From NCBI GenBank assembly GCA_022843485.1, contig JALHNM010000006.1, positions 1-64,000 on the forward strand: DNA of 64,000 nucleotides, in the 5' to 3' direction. The notes below the pieces were generated by a model. It saw only the letters and a list, made by a program, of their open reading frames with translations, was not told the origin of the DNA and ran no database searches. Made by a program: the position numbers and the translations under genes. This document shows positions 16,512-24,708 of this stretch, one piece after another. This stretch comes from Fimbriimonadaceae bacterium (GTDB lineage: Bacteria; Armatimonadota; Fimbriimonadia; Fimbriimonadales; Fimbriimonadaceae). Numbering within the stretch: the first letter of the stretch is position 1; each line of letters begins with the position of its first letter.

Positions 16512-17959
16512 GCTTCGGCTCTAGCGACGTGAAGCCGCCGCCCCTCGACGGCGTCCCGGTACATCGCGACGTACTCGGGGGCGCGGTGACGCCAGCTGTA
16601 GTCGCCTCGCATCCCGGCCTGTACGAGTTGGGTCCAGCGGGGTCGGTCGCGGAAGGCCATCACGGCCCGGGCCACGGCCGCCACGAGGTCGCCGACGTTG
16701 CGCGACTCGAGGACGAACCCGTTCCGCCCTTCGAAGACGGTGTCGGCGAGCCCGCCCGTGCGGCGGACGACCGGAACCGTTCCGTAACGCATGGCGAACA
16801 TCTGGCCAAGGCCGCAGGGCTCGAACGAACTCGGCATCAGGAAGGCGTCGGACCCGCCGTAGATGCGTTGGGCGAGGTCGGCGTCGTACTTCTCGAAGAG
16901 CCGGACCCGCCCGGGGTGCTTCGTCTCGAGTCGCCTGAGTTCGCGGGCGGCCCAGGGGTCCCCTGTCCCCAGCACGACGAGCGCCGTGTCGAGCGACAGC
17001 ATCCCGTCGCACCCCGCGACGATGAGGTCGAAGCCCTTTTGGTCGCTCAGGCGACTGACGACACCCATGACCATCGTGTCGGGCCCGGTCTCGAGCCCGG
17101 CTTCGGTGACGAGGGCCTGACGGCACCGCCCCTTGCCGCCGAGATCCTCTCCCGTGAAGTGGGCCGGGAGGCGGGGATCGGTGGCCGGGTCGTGGTTCTC
17201 GGTGTGGATCCCGTTCAGGATGCCCCGCAGCCGACCCTCCCCGGCCAGGAACCGCATGAGCCCCCACTGGCGGCACCCGAACTCCTCGGTCTGGATCTCC
17301 TCGGCGTAGTTCGGGCTCACCGTGTTGACCTGGTCGGCGAACACGCAGCCGGACTTGAGGAAGTTGACCCCGCCCCAGGTCTCGAGTTGGTGGGCGTTCC
17401 AGAGCCTCTCCGGGAGGCCCGCCGCAGCGAGGGTGTCCTTGGCGAACTCGCCTTGGTAGGCGAGGTTGTGGATCGTGAAGCAGGTGCCGACCGCGTCCCA
17501 GCCTCGCATGCGCTCGCGGACGAAGACGGGGGCGAACCCGGTGTGCCAGTCGTGGGCGTGGACGACGTCGGGCCGCCAGTCCATGAGGTCACAGGCCGTC
17601 AGGGCGGCGAGGGAGAAGAACAGGTAGGCGTCCCGGCCGGGGGTGTAGACGTCCTGGCTTCGCTCGACGCCCCCGAAGAAGTCGTCGCCGTCGATGAGCC
17701 ACAGGGTCACGCCCTCGTGCTCGACCCGGTAGAGGTCGGCGAGCACCGTGGTCTTCGGGTTCACGGCGACTGGGAACTGCGCCCGGACGAGCTCGGCCCC
17801 CCAGCGCGGGTCGCGGACGACCATGCCGTAAGCGGGCATGACCACCCGGACGTCGTGGCCGAGCTCGAGCAGGGCCCGGGGCAGAGACCCGATGACGTCG
17901 GCGAGGCCACCGACCTTGGCGAAGGGCTCGACTTCGACGCTCAGGAAAAGCAGGCGCAT
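16508..17959 (-). CDS. glgA: Glycogen/starch synthase (GT5)
   Basis: 483 residues from ATG 17959 (MRLLFLSVEVEPFAKVGGLADV); the longer open frame upstream lacks family sequence. The KVGGLADV motif at residues 15-22 binds ADP-glucose, and the C-terminal GT-B half holds SFEPCGLGQMFAMRYGTVPV and RRTGGLADTV, the usual GlgA signature. It elongates alpha-1,4-glucan from ADP-glucose in the cytoplasm. Length is typical (470-500). No glgB/glgC is nearby, so the glycogen genes are dispersed. It converges on the ThuA-like gene with overlapping stops. Confidence 0.95.
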   Translation of the reverse strand: MRLLFLSVEVEPFAKVGGLADVIGSLPRALLELGHDVRVVMPAYGMVVRDPRWGAELVRAQFPVAVNPKTTVLADLYRVEHEGVTLWLIDGDDFFGGVERSQDVYTPGRDAYLFFSLAALTACDLMDWRPDVVHAHDWHTGFAPVFVRERMRGWDAVGTCFTIHNLAYQGEFAKDTLAAAGLPERLWNAHQLETWGGVNFLKSGCVFADQVNTVSPNYAEEIQTEEFGCRQWGLMRFLAGEGRLRGILNGIHTENHDPATDPRLPAHFTGEDLGGKGRCRQALVTEAGLETGPDTMVMGVVSRLSDQKGFDLIVAGCDGMLSLDTALVVLGTGDPWAARELRRLETKHPGRVRLFEKYDADLAQRIYGGSDAFLMPSSFEPCGLGQMFAMRYGTVPVVRRTGGLADTVFEGRNGFVLESRNVGDLVAAVARAVMAFRDRPRWTQLVQAGMRGDYSWRHRAPEYVAMYRDAVEGRRLHVARAEA

Positions 17960-18162
17960 AACGGGGGGTTCCATACCGGGTCGGCCCAGACCGGGGCGGC
18001 CCCATTGCGGCCTCGCCCTGCGCCCCATCACCCTACCCCGATCCCCCCGGGCCCTTTCAGGCCCCGAAGAGAGGGGCCGCCCGATGAACCTTCAATCGCC
18101 ACGGAGCCGAGAGGGGGTCTTTCTCGACTTCGAACCAAAACCAGAGCACAATAGCCTTGAGG

Positions 18163-19143
18163 ATGCTGTTCGCGGACCGACCGTCCCTGGTGCTGGCCCC
18201 GATGGAGGGGGTGACGGACGCCCCGATGCGGGCGTTGATGGGGGCGACGGGGTGCTTCACCCACTGCGTGAGCGAGTTCGTGCGGGTGAGCGACCGGGTC
18301 GTGCCGGCGAAGGTGTTCCTACGGGACGTGCCGGAGTTGGCGGAGGGGGCGCGGACGCCCACCGGGCTGCCCGTGCAGGTGCAGATCCTCGGGGGCGACC
18401 CGGAGCGGCTGGCGGCCACGGCCCTGGTGGCGGTCGAGTGCGGGGCACTCGGGGTCGACCTCAACTTCGGCTGTCCGGCCCCGACCGTGAACCGCCACGA
18501 CGGCGGTGCGACCCTGCTGAAGCACCCCACCCGAATCCGGGAGATCGTCCGGGCCGTGCGGGAGGCGGTGCCGGGAGGGGTGCCTGTCTCGGCGAAGCTG
18601 CGGCTGGGGTGGGACGACATCGCGGCGATCGACGAGAACGCGGCGATGGCGGTCGAGGGGGGCGCGGACTGGCTGACCGTCCACGCCCGTACCCGCACCC
18701 AGGGGTACGCCCCGCCGGTCTATTGGGAGCCGATCGGCCAGCTGCGGAGGCTCGGCGTCCCGGTCGTGGCGAACGGCGACATCTGGACGCTGGACGACTT
18801 CCGGCGGTGCCAGGACGTGACCGGCTGCCGCCACTTCATGATCGGGCGCGGCGCCCTCGCCGACCCGGCCCTGCCCTACCGGGTGGCCCGCGAGCTCGGC
18901 CTGCGGGAGGGGCCGGTGCCAGAGACGGACTGGCCCTGCCTCCTGACCCGGTTCCTGGCGTGGACGGACCGGTACTTCCCGCCCTCCCCCGGGTTCCGGC
19001 TGAAGCGGGTCAAGCAGTGGCTCTGCCTCGCCCACCGCCACGGCGACTTCGACCGCTTCGACCAGGTCAAGCGGGCGGGGACGGTCGAGGAGGCGTTGTT
19101 CGCCTTGGGTGGGGACGGTGGCCCCGCCCCAGTCCCGTTATAG
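18163..19143 (+). CDS. tRNA-dihydrouridine synthase
   Basis: 326 residues from ATG 18163; a TTG two codons upstream is a less likely start. FMN TIM-barrel motifs are present: LVLAPMEGVTDAPMR at the N-terminus, then VDLNFGCPAPTVNRHDGGATL with the catalytic Cys and the Asn-Arg site, VSAKLRLGWDD, DWLTVHARTRTQGY, VVANGDIW and FMIGRGALADP. It reduces uridines in the tRNA D-loop with NADPH. The NRHDGGATL stretch resembles the DusC subgroup. It is divergent from glgA. Confidence 0.93.
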   Translation: MLFADRPSLVLAPMEGVTDAPMRALMGATGCFTHCVSEFVRVSDRVVPAKVFLRDVPELAEGARTPTGLPVQVQILGGDPERLAATALVAVECGALGVDLNFGCPAPTVNRHDGGATLLKHPTRIREIVRAVREAVPGGVPVSAKLRLGWDDIAAIDENAAMAVEGGADWLTVHARTRTQGYAPPVYWEPIGQLRRLGVPVVANGDIWTLDDFRRCQDVTGCRHFMIGRGALADPALPYRVARELGLREGPVPETDWPCLLTRFLAWTDRYFPPSPGFRLKRVKQWLCLAHRHGDFDRFDQVKRAGTVEEALFALGGDGGPAPVPL

Positions 19144-19218
19144 CGGGTGACGGGCGAGGTTTTCGTCTCGGAGTGACGGCCCTGGGGCGACCGGCACACA
19201 GAACTGGGAAAGCGTCCC

Positions 19219-19250
19219 TTGACAACCCTCGACCTAGGCCAGTGTATACT
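19219..19250 (+). promoter_or_regulatory. Candidate sigma-70-type promoter
   Basis: TTGACA (19219-19224) is a perfect -35 hexamer, and TATACT (19245-19250) is a good -10 with a 20-base spacer, longer than the usual 17; TGTATA two bases earlier would give 18. The predicted start site is near 19257, only about 10 bases before the ATG at 19267. This would be one of the few standard promoters visible in this GC-rich window. Confidence 0.5.
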
Positions 19251-19266
19251 TTACGAACCTATCCAG

Positions 19267-19935
19267 ATGGATCCCGTCGTCCCTCCCCCGCTCCCCAGTG
19301 TCCCGCGCAGCGGTCCCGCCAAGGCCCCGAAGCAGACCTGGGTCATCGTGGTTCTGGCCCTCCTCGGGTTGGCCCTCGTCGTCGTGATTGCCCTGGGGGC
19401 CCTCGTCGCCTTCATCGTGACCGGCGAGCGGACGATCCAGATGCCACGGGAGGTCAAGGCCATGTTGCTCACGGAGAAGGACGTGGACGATTGGTCGGGC
19501 GGGACCGTCGAGCCGGGAGAGCGAGAGCAGACGCTGGTCGTCGACCGGACGGGACACCACATCGCCACGTACACCTGGGACAGCCCTGACCTCTGGATCT
19601 TCAGCGAGGTCACGTACGGCGGCCTGTTCGCGACCAGGGAGGACGAGTTCGCGGAGACGGCCGCGATCCTGAAGGGGGGCAAAGACCCTTACGGCGAGGG
19701 AGTGGTCGGCAAGCGGGACGACCAGTTCCTCAAGTGGGGGGAGCGGAGCGCGTTCTCGCACCTCCTCGACGAGAAGGGAGAGCGGACCGGGTTCCACTTC
19801 TACACCCACTACAAGAAGCACGACCTCGAGTTCCGGGTCATCGGTGTCCGGTATCAGGAGGCGGAGTCGCTAAAGTGGCTCCTCTCGCGCCGGATGAAGG
19901 CGTTCAAGGAGTTCGTCGACCGGCCGAAGCGTTGA
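19267..19935 (+). CDS. Single-pass membrane protein, unknown function
   Basis: 222 residues from ATG 19267. The N-terminus is proline-rich (VVPPPLPSVPRSGP), then a strong membrane helix (VIVVLALLGLALVVVIALGALVAFI) runs from about residue 29. The rest is soluble and charged, with VDDWSGGTVEP, YTWDSPDLWIFSEVTYGG and a C-terminal FHFYTHYKKHDLEFRV. It is probably anchored in the inner membrane with an extracytoplasmic domain. No family is recognised. The frame is open upstream to TTG 19219, but that TTG is part of the -35 hexamer, which argues for 19267. Confidence 0.75.
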   Translation: MDPVVPPPLPSVPRSGPAKAPKQTWVIVVLALLGLALVVVIALGALVAFIVTGERTIQMPREVKAMLLTEKDVDDWSGGTVEPGEREQTLVVDRTGHHIATYTWDSPDLWIFSEVTYGGLFATREDEFAETAAILKGGKDPYGEGVVGKRDDQFLKWGERSAFSHLLDEKGERTGFHFYTHYKKHDLEFRVIGVRYQEAESLKWLLSRRMKAFKEFVDRPKR

Positions 19936-19938
19936 CGG

Positions 19939-20865
19939 CTAGGCCAGGCCCTCGGCGCGGAACCAGGCGATCGTGCGTCGGAGACCGTCCTCGAGAGGCA
20001 CGGTCGGTTCGTAGTCCAGCTCCAGCCGGGCGCGGGTGAGGTCGGGGCGGCGGCGGCGGGGGTCGTCCTCGGCCGCCTGGACGTGGACGACCTCGCTGCT
20101 CGACCCCGTCAGCCGGATCACGGCCCGGGCCAGATCGATGAGCCGCACCTCATGGTCGGAGCCCACGTTGACCGGCCCCTCGACCCCGCTCGCCAGGAGC
20201 CGCAGCGTGCCCTCGACCGAATCGTCCACGTAGGCGAAGGACCGGGTCTGCTGGCCGTCGCCTTGCACCGTCAGCGGCTCGCCCCGGAGCGCCTGGACCA
20301 GGAACGTCGGCACCGCCCGCCCGTCGTCGGCCCGCATCCGGGGGCCATAGGTGTTGAAGTACCGCACCGTACGCACCTCGAGCCCGGTGACCCGGTGCCA
20401 GGCGGTGACGAGCGCCTCGCCGTAGCGCTTCGACTCGTCGTAGGGCGACCGGGGGCCGATCGGGTTCACGTTCCCCCAGTACGACTCCGGCTGGGGCGAG
20501 ACGGCGGGGTCGCCGTAGACCTCGCTCGTCGAGGCGAACAGGAACCGGGCGCCTTTGCGCTCGGCGAGCCGGAGGGCGTTCTCGGTGCCGATAGAGTTGA
20601 CCCGCAGCACCTCCAGTGGGATGCGCAGGAAGTCGATGGGGGAGGCGGGGCTGGCGAGGTGGGCGACCACGTCGAGCGGGCCGTCCACGTCGAAGGGCGC
20701 GACGGCGTCCTGATGGAGCCGAGTGAGCCGAGGGTGGTCGGGCAGGTTCCCCCACCGGCCGGTGACCTCGTTGTCCAGCGCTACGACCTCGTCCCCGCGC
20801 TGGAGGAGCCGCTCGACGAGGTGGGAGCCAATGAAGCCCGCTCCCCCCGTGACCAGCGCCCGCAC
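19939..20865 (-). CDS. NAD-dependent epimerase/dehydratase, UDP-glucuronate decarboxylase-like
   Basis: 308 residues, the extended SDR length. It has the NAD-binding GGAGFIGSHLVERLL at residues 7-20, AHLASPASPIDF, FASTSEVYGDP, the catalytic YDESK triad (Tyr-x3-Lys), and RYFNTYGPRM, all close to UXS-type UDP-xylose synthases. These make UDP-xylose from UDP-glucuronate for surface polysaccharides. The SPxSP and NTYGPR phrasing favours UXS over GalE or RmlB, but the substrate is inferred. The stop is 3 bases from the stop of the gene at 19267 (convergent). Confidence 0.9.
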   Translation of the reverse strand: MRALVTGGAGFIGSHLVERLLQRGDEVVALDNEVTGRWGNLPDHPRLTRLHQDAVAPFDVDGPLDVVAHLASPASPIDFLRIPLEVLRVNSIGTENALRLAERKGARFLFASTSEVYGDPAVSPQPESYWGNVNPIGPRSPYDESKRYGEALVTAWHRVTGLEVRTVRYFNTYGPRMRADDGRAVPTFLVQALRGEPLTVQGDGQQTRSFAYVDDSVEGTLRLLASGVEGPVNVGSDHEVRLIDLARAVIRLTGSSSEVVHVQAAEDDPRRRRPDLTRARLELDYEPTVPLEDGLRRTIAWFRAEGLA

Positions 20866-20916
20866 GCCCGAACTTTACCTGGGGGGGCCTGGGGGTGGCC
20901 CTGGTATAAGGGCAGT

Positions 20917-21531
20917 GTGGCGGTGCGGGCGGTGGTGTTCGACCTGGGGGGCGTGATGGCCCGGATCTGCCACACCTGGGAGGCGGCCCTGGCCGAGGCC
21001 GGGCTCCCCGCCCCGGGCCGCCCGCTCGGCCGGCTGCAGGACTTCCCCCTCTTCGACCCCTACCAGGGCGGCGAGGTCGAGGAAGCGGCCTATCTGGAAG
21101 GGCTCGCGGCGTACCTGGGCGTGGCGGGGGTCGAGGACGCGCGGAAGGCCCACAACCACATCCTCGTCGAGCCCTATCCGGCGACGGAGGACGTGGTCGA
21201 CTCGGTGCGGCGGGCGGGTCTGGTCACCGGATGCCTCTCCAACACGAACGCCCTGCACTGGGACGAGCTCGTCTGGAACGGCCGGTTCCCCGCCCTGGTC
21301 GGGCTGGACGTGAAGGTGGCCTCGCACCTGGTGGGCTGCAACAAGCCGTCGCTGGAGATCTATCGGGCGTTCGAATCGGCGGCGGGTGTCGATGCCCACG
21401 AGTGCCTTTTTTTCGATGACGTCCCCCGGTACGTCGAGGGGGCGCTCGCCGCCGGCTGGCAGGCCGTCGCCATCGACCCCCACGGCGACCCCGCCCACCA
21501 GATGCAAGCGGCCCTCGCCCAACTGCTTTGA
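20917..21531 (+). CDS. HAD-superfamily hydrolase (haloacid dehalogenase-like phosphatase)
   Basis: 204 residues from GTG 20917. The four HAD motifs are in order: VVFDLGGVMA (nucleophile Asp), TGCLSNTN (Ser/Thr), GCNKPSLEIY (Lys) and FFDDVPRYVEGA (acidic pair). A small alpha-helical cap lies between motifs I and II, as in the HAD-IA group that includes the alpha-glucose-1-phosphate phosphatase YihX. The physiological substrate is unknown. The long upstream open frame is antisense to the epimerase and is not coding. Confidence 0.85.
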   Translation: MAVRAVVFDLGGVMARICHTWEAALAEAGLPAPGRPLGRLQDFPLFDPYQGGEVEEAAYLEGLAAYLGVAGVEDARKAHNHILVEPYPATEDVVDSVRRAGLVTGCLSNTNALHWDELVWNGRFPALVGLDVKVASHLVGCNKPSLEIYRAFESAAGVDAHECLFFDDVPRYVEGALAAGWQAVAIDPHGDPAHQMQAALAQLL

Positions 21532-21560
21532 GTCTCTGGGTGCCTTAGAGTCACTGCACT

Positions 21561-21594
21561 GGGTGGCCCGGCCTGACCCGAAGGGCAGGCCGGG
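21561..21594 (+). repeat. RAYT-linked REP copy (family A) immediately downstream of the transposase gene
   Basis: GGGTGGCCCGGCCTGACCC is followed by a 3-base linker and GGGCAGGCCGGG. CCCGGCCTG and CAGGCCGGG form a 9-bp stem. This copy lies 11 bases beyond the RAYT stop and points toward it. Other family A copies lie at 22136, 22221, 22261 (partial), 23264, 23306, 23352, 23398 and 28523. Confidence 0.85.
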
Positions 21595-21604
21595 AAGGGG
21601 GCCC

Positions 21605-22093
21605 CTACCACACGTCTCGCTCGATCGCCTTCGACCCGGCGGACGACCATCGATAGTCCTGGGGGCGTTCGACGAGCCCGGCTCGGACGGGGTTCTGTTC
21701 AATGTAGGAGAGCTTCTCCGAGAACTCGTGCTCCGACCAGACGTTCCTGTCGTAGCCCCCGCCGGCCTGCCAGAACGCCCGAGGAGCGGCACCGCACCCG
21801 CGGAGGCGCGCGAGGGCCTTCGTCGCCGTCCGCGTCTTGAGGGCGAGCAGGATCCTCTGCGAGCTCGCGACGGAGTGGTCTGGTGCGAGCAAGAGGTGAA
21901 CGTGGTCTGGCATCAGCACCCATGCGAAGAGCCAGCAGCCCAACCGAGATCTCGTCTGGGCCAAGTGATCGACGACCATGTCCGCTGTCCACGGATCGGC
22001 CAGGAGCGGCAGCCGGCTGTCGCAGCCGAACGTCAAGAACCGAATGCCGTTGGGGTCTTCGAATCTGCGGTTGCCACTGGGGCTGAGTCTCAC
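21605..22093 (-). CDS. REP-associated tyrosine transposase (RAYT, IS200/Y1-type)
   Basis: 162 residues from GTG 22093. The HUH metal-binding motif is MPDHVHLLL near residue 61, and YIEQNPVRAGLVERPQDY near residue 130 is the RAYT/TnpA_REP signature that follows the catalytic Tyr region. Single-domain Y1 transposases of this kind are not flanked by ordinary IS ends; they are linked to REP repeats, which they nick at GTAG-stem-loop sites. Here at least five REP copies lie within 700 bases on both sides. The gene is intact, with no frameshift. Its start has no good Shine-Dalgarno. Confidence 0.92.
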   Translation of the reverse strand: MRLSPSGNRRFEDPNGIRFLTFGCDSRLPLLADPWTADMVVDHLAQTRSRLGCWLFAWVLMPDHVHLLLAPDHSVASSQRILLALKTRTATKALARLRGCGAAPRAFWQAGGGYDRNVWSEHEFSEKLSYIEQNPVRAGLVERPQDYRWSSAGSKAIERDVW

Positions 22094-22135
22094 GGGAGGA
22101 TTTTCCCCTCTTTGACTGCCCTAACGCCCTGCTCC

Positions 22136-22283
22136 CCGGCCTGCCCTTCGGGTCAGGACGGGCCACCCTACATGGCTTCCTTGCCTACCCAGATTGCCCT
22201 CGTTGAACCGCACCGAGCCCCCGGCCTGCCCTCCGGGTCAGGCCGGGCCACCCTACTCGCACTCCGGGTCAGGCCGGGCCGCC
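22136..22283 (-). repeat. Two full and one partial family A REP copies upstream of RAYT
   Basis: Copies at 22136-22171 and 22221-22256 lie in inverted orientation relative to 21561; a partial copy spans 22261-22283. Read on the minus strand the full ones begin GTAGGGTGGCCCG, i.e. a GTAG head followed by the stem CCCGGCCTG. The GTAG head is what RAYT proteins of E. coli recognise. Together with 21561 they bracket the transposase in inverted orientation, a REPtron-like arrangement. Confidence 0.85.
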
Positions 22284-22346
22284 CGGCCCTGGCCCCTTCC
22301 TCACCGCCCACCCTCCCTTTCGGTGGCGAGAGGGGCACGAAAAGGC

Positions 22347-22370
22347 GCGGGCCCCGGTGGGGGCCCGCGA
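22347..22370 (-). terminator. Intrinsic terminator of the PEP-CTERM gene at 22409
   Basis: CGCGGGCCCC pairs with GGGGCCCGCG around a 4-base loop, and on the minus strand it is followed by CCTTTTCG. It lies about 40 bases beyond the stop of the PEP-CTERM gene. Confidence 0.65.
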
Positions 22371-22408
22371 GGGTCAAGCAAGAGAGGACAAGCGGACGGT
22401 GCGGGGTG

Positions 22409-23080
22409 TCAGGCGCGGAGGCGGCGTCGGCGGGCGACGGCGGCCAGGCCCGCGCCCAGGGCGAGCAGCGTCGCCGGTTCGGGCACCACCTCGGCCCGGA
22501 CGGAGTCGACGAACCCGAACTCGCCTTGGGGCACAGTCTGGTTCACGTAGTAGACCTCGGCGACGATCCAGCGCGTCCCGGCCAGGAGCGTCTTCGACGC
22601 CTGCGCCGCCTGCCAGCTCGGAGCACTGCCGTCGAGCGTGACGCTCCCGGCGAAGTAGTCCGTGTGGCTGCCCCACTGGTTCGGCCCGGTGAAGGTGTAG
22701 ACGCCGACGCCGCCGATGGCCCCTGCGAACCCAGCCTCGATGTTGAAGAGGGCCGAGAGGTTCAGCACGGCCTGCCCGCTATCGATGAGGGCGCTGTAGG
22801 CGGTGAGGTCGATGACCTGCCCAGCCTGCGAGCTGACCCCGGCGATCCGGTCGAGCTTGAGCATCTGGACACCCTGGGCCGGGGTCACGCCGGACATAGC
22901 TCCGACGATCGCGCCCTGCTCAGCGCCCCAGGTGTTGGGGATCCAGTTGCCGAGGACGTTGCCCCAGGTGTCGAGCGGTTGCGTCTCATAGCTGGGGTCG
23001 GTGACGAGGGCGGAGGCACCGGCACCAAGGGCAGCGGCGGCGAGAGTGACTAGGGTCTTGAGAGTCATGTGAGTGTTCAT
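22409..23080 (-). CDS. PEP-CTERM sorting-domain protein
   Basis: 223 residues from ATG 23080 (MNTHMTLKTLVTLAAAALGAGASA signal, quoted in part). The C-terminal tail has VVPEPATLLALGAGLAAVA then RRRRLRA: the PEP motif, a membrane helix and a basic end, as required for exosortase-dependent sorting. The mature domain is beta-rich with a carbohydrate-binding-like layout (YSALIDSGQAVLNLSALFN, WQAAQASKTLLAGTRWIVAEV split across strands). Exosortase substrates are surface or exopolysaccharide-matrix proteins. No exosortase gene is in the window. A REP cluster lies upstream and a terminator downstream. Confidence 0.9.
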   Translation of the reverse strand: MNTHMTLKTLVTLAAAALGAGASALVTDPSYETQPLDTWGNVLGNWIPNTWGAEQGAIVGAMSGVTPAQGVQMLKLDRIAGVSSQAGQVIDLTAYSALIDSGQAVLNLSALFNIEAGFAGAIGGVGVYTFTGPNQWGSHTDYFAGSVTLDGSAPSWQAAQASKTLLAGTRWIVAEVYYVNQTVPQGEFGFVDSVRAEVVPEPATLLALGAGLAAVARRRRLRA

Positions 23081-23263
23081 GGCGTTTCTCGGTGCACCCG
23101 GCGGGTGGAGACTGGCTCCCTCCTCCTGGCGGCCGGGCCATTGCCCGACGAGAGGACTGTACAGGCCCCAGAGTGACGAGTCCGTCACCGATCCGGCCCC
23201 TTCCAGGCCCGTTTGCGTCACCTGTCGTGACGAGAGCGTGACGGCGACGGCCACGGGGCAGGA

Positions 23264-23461
23264 GGGTGGCCCGGCTGGACTAGACGAACAGGCCGGGAGT
23301 GAAGGGGGTGGCCCGGCCTGACTCGAAGAGCAGGCCGGGAACGGGAGTGACGGGTGGCCCGGCTGGACTCGAGGAGCAGGCCGGGTGGCCCGGGAACCCG
23401 GCCTGCCCTACGGGTCAGGCCGGGCCACCCTACTTGCCCTTCGGGGCTGGCCGGGCAACCC
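23264..23461. repeat. Array of four to five family A REP copies
   Basis: Copies at 23264-23297, 23306-23339 and 23352-23385 are direct (GGGTGGCCCGGC head), 23398-23433 is inverted (ending GGGCCACCCTAC) and 23434-23461 is a degenerate inverted remnant. Two of the direct copies have CTGGACT in place of CCTGACC, so sub-variants exist. The array sits in the gap between the two PEP-CTERM genes, and its 8-12 base linkers are irregular. Confidence 0.85.
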
Positions 23462-23638
23462 AACGGGGGGAGCAGGCAGGGAGAGAGGGGCGTTCGTCCA
23501 AGGGTGGGCACGTAAAACTGCCTGATGTGGCTGGGTTAACGTTCCCTTAATCTCAAACGGGCCCCCTGGCGCGAAGAGGAGATGACCCCAAGCGGGCCCC
23601 CATTCGGGCCGGTCTTGGTCTCGAGAGGGACACACACT

Positions 23639-24652
23639 ATGCGAAACGTTCTTTTCCTCGCCTTCGCGGCTTCGGCCACGACCGCCTTCGCCCAATTCTC
23701 CGCGGGCAACCTCGCCGTGGCCGTGGTCGGCGACGGCCAGACCCCGACGACGAGCAACATGGCGGTCTCGATCCGCCAGTACACGACGACCGGCTCGCAG
23801 GTCGGCAGCGACCTGAGCCTCAACAACCTCGCCGGTGGCCGCAACATCACGACCACCTACGGCGAGACGAGCGAGGCGAATCTCTCGCTCAGCGGCGACG
23901 GCCGGTACTTCACGATCGGCGGCTACGACCTCGCCGTCCGCGGTGCAGGGTTCAACACCATCACCACGAACCGCGCCGTCGGCCGGGTCGACATGAACGG
24001 TAACGTCGAGGTCGGCGCTGCCTTCCAGGCCAACGGCGGCGACGGCGTCCGTGCGGTCTGGTCGAACGACGGGACCGACTACCTTCTGACGGGCGGCGAC
24101 ATGGGCGTGCTCCGCGGGAACTTCCCCGGCTCCCCGAGCCGGGTCGTCTCGACCGCCTACAGCACCCGCACGATCAAGGCGTTCGGCAACGGGTTCATCT
24201 TCAACGGCTCCAACGCGTTCGGCGGCGAGAACGGCTTCGCCCTGTTCGACGGCACGACCGTGACTGAGCTCTTCGCCACCCCAGGCGGCGCCAGTGCCCG
24301 CGACTTCGTGGTCGTGGACGCGAACACACTCTACGTCGCCACCAGCACCGGGAGCGCGGGCCTCATCAAGATGACCTTCAACGGCACGAGCTGGGTCGAG
24401 GCCTACCGACTGGGCGGTACCGGCATCTCCGGCGTCGCCTTCGACGGCAGCAAGGTCTACGCCACCGCCTCGAACGGCACGACGATCCTCTCGACGGTGG
24501 ACAACGGTTCCGGCTTCGGCAGCTGGACCACGCTCGCCACGGCGGCCGCCAACACCCGCTTCCGCGGGATCGAGGTCGTCCCCGAGCCGGGCACGATGCT
24601 CGCCCTCGGCGCGGGCCTCGCCGCCCTCGCCGCCCGCCGCCGCCGCAAGTAA
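23639..24652 (+). CDS. PEP-CTERM protein with beta-propeller-like repeats
   Basis: 337 residues from ATG 23639 with a textbook signal peptide (MRNVLFLAFAASATTAFAQ). The body is a series of strand-rich units about 45 residues long with repeated NLAGGRNITT-type, FNTITTNRAVG and IKMTFNGTSW phrases, suggesting a beta-propeller. The tail VVPEPGTMLALGAGLAALA then ARRRRRK is the PEP-CTERM sorting signal. It is the second exosortase substrate in this region and shares its tail design with the divergent gene at 22409, but not its mature domain. An ACGTTCCCTTAA motif lies about 90 bases upstream. Confidence 0.9.
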   Translation: MRNVLFLAFAASATTAFAQFSAGNLAVAVVGDGQTPTTSNMAVSIRQYTTTGSQVGSDLSLNNLAGGRNITTTYGETSEANLSLSGDGRYFTIGGYDLAVRGAGFNTITTNRAVGRVDMNGNVEVGAAFQANGGDGVRAVWSNDGTDYLLTGGDMGVLRGNFPGSPSRVVSTAYSTRTIKAFGNGFIFNGSNAFGGENGFALFDGTTVTELFATPGGASARDFVVVDANTLYVATSTGSAGLIKMTFNGTSWVEAYRLGGTGISGVAFDGSKVYATASNGTTILSTVDNGSGFGSWTTLATAAANTRFRGIEVVPEPGTMLALGAGLAALAARRRRK

Positions 24653-24664
24653 GGCGACGGCTCT

Positions 24665-24692
24665 GCCCCCGGGTGCCTAGGTGCCCGGGGGC
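24665..24692. terminator. Symmetrical hairpin between convergent genes
   Basis: GCCCCCGGG (24665-24673) and CCCGGGGGC (24684-24692) form a 9-bp stem around TGCCTAGGTG. It lies between the PEP-CTERM stop and the rtcB stop, so it can serve both strands. There is no U-tract on either side. Confidence 0.5.
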
Positions 24693-24708
24693 TCGCTTGG
24701 GGTCGGGG

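Noticed and set aside
20083-20916. N-terminal extension of the HAD hydrolase
   Set aside because: The open frame continues upstream antisense to the epimerase gene, but HAD motif I begins right after GTG 20917 and the upstream part has no family similarity.
23264-23461. Possible CRISPR array
   Set aside because: Repeat copies are in both orientations, spacers are only 8-12 bases and irregular, and no cas genes are near. They are REP elements.
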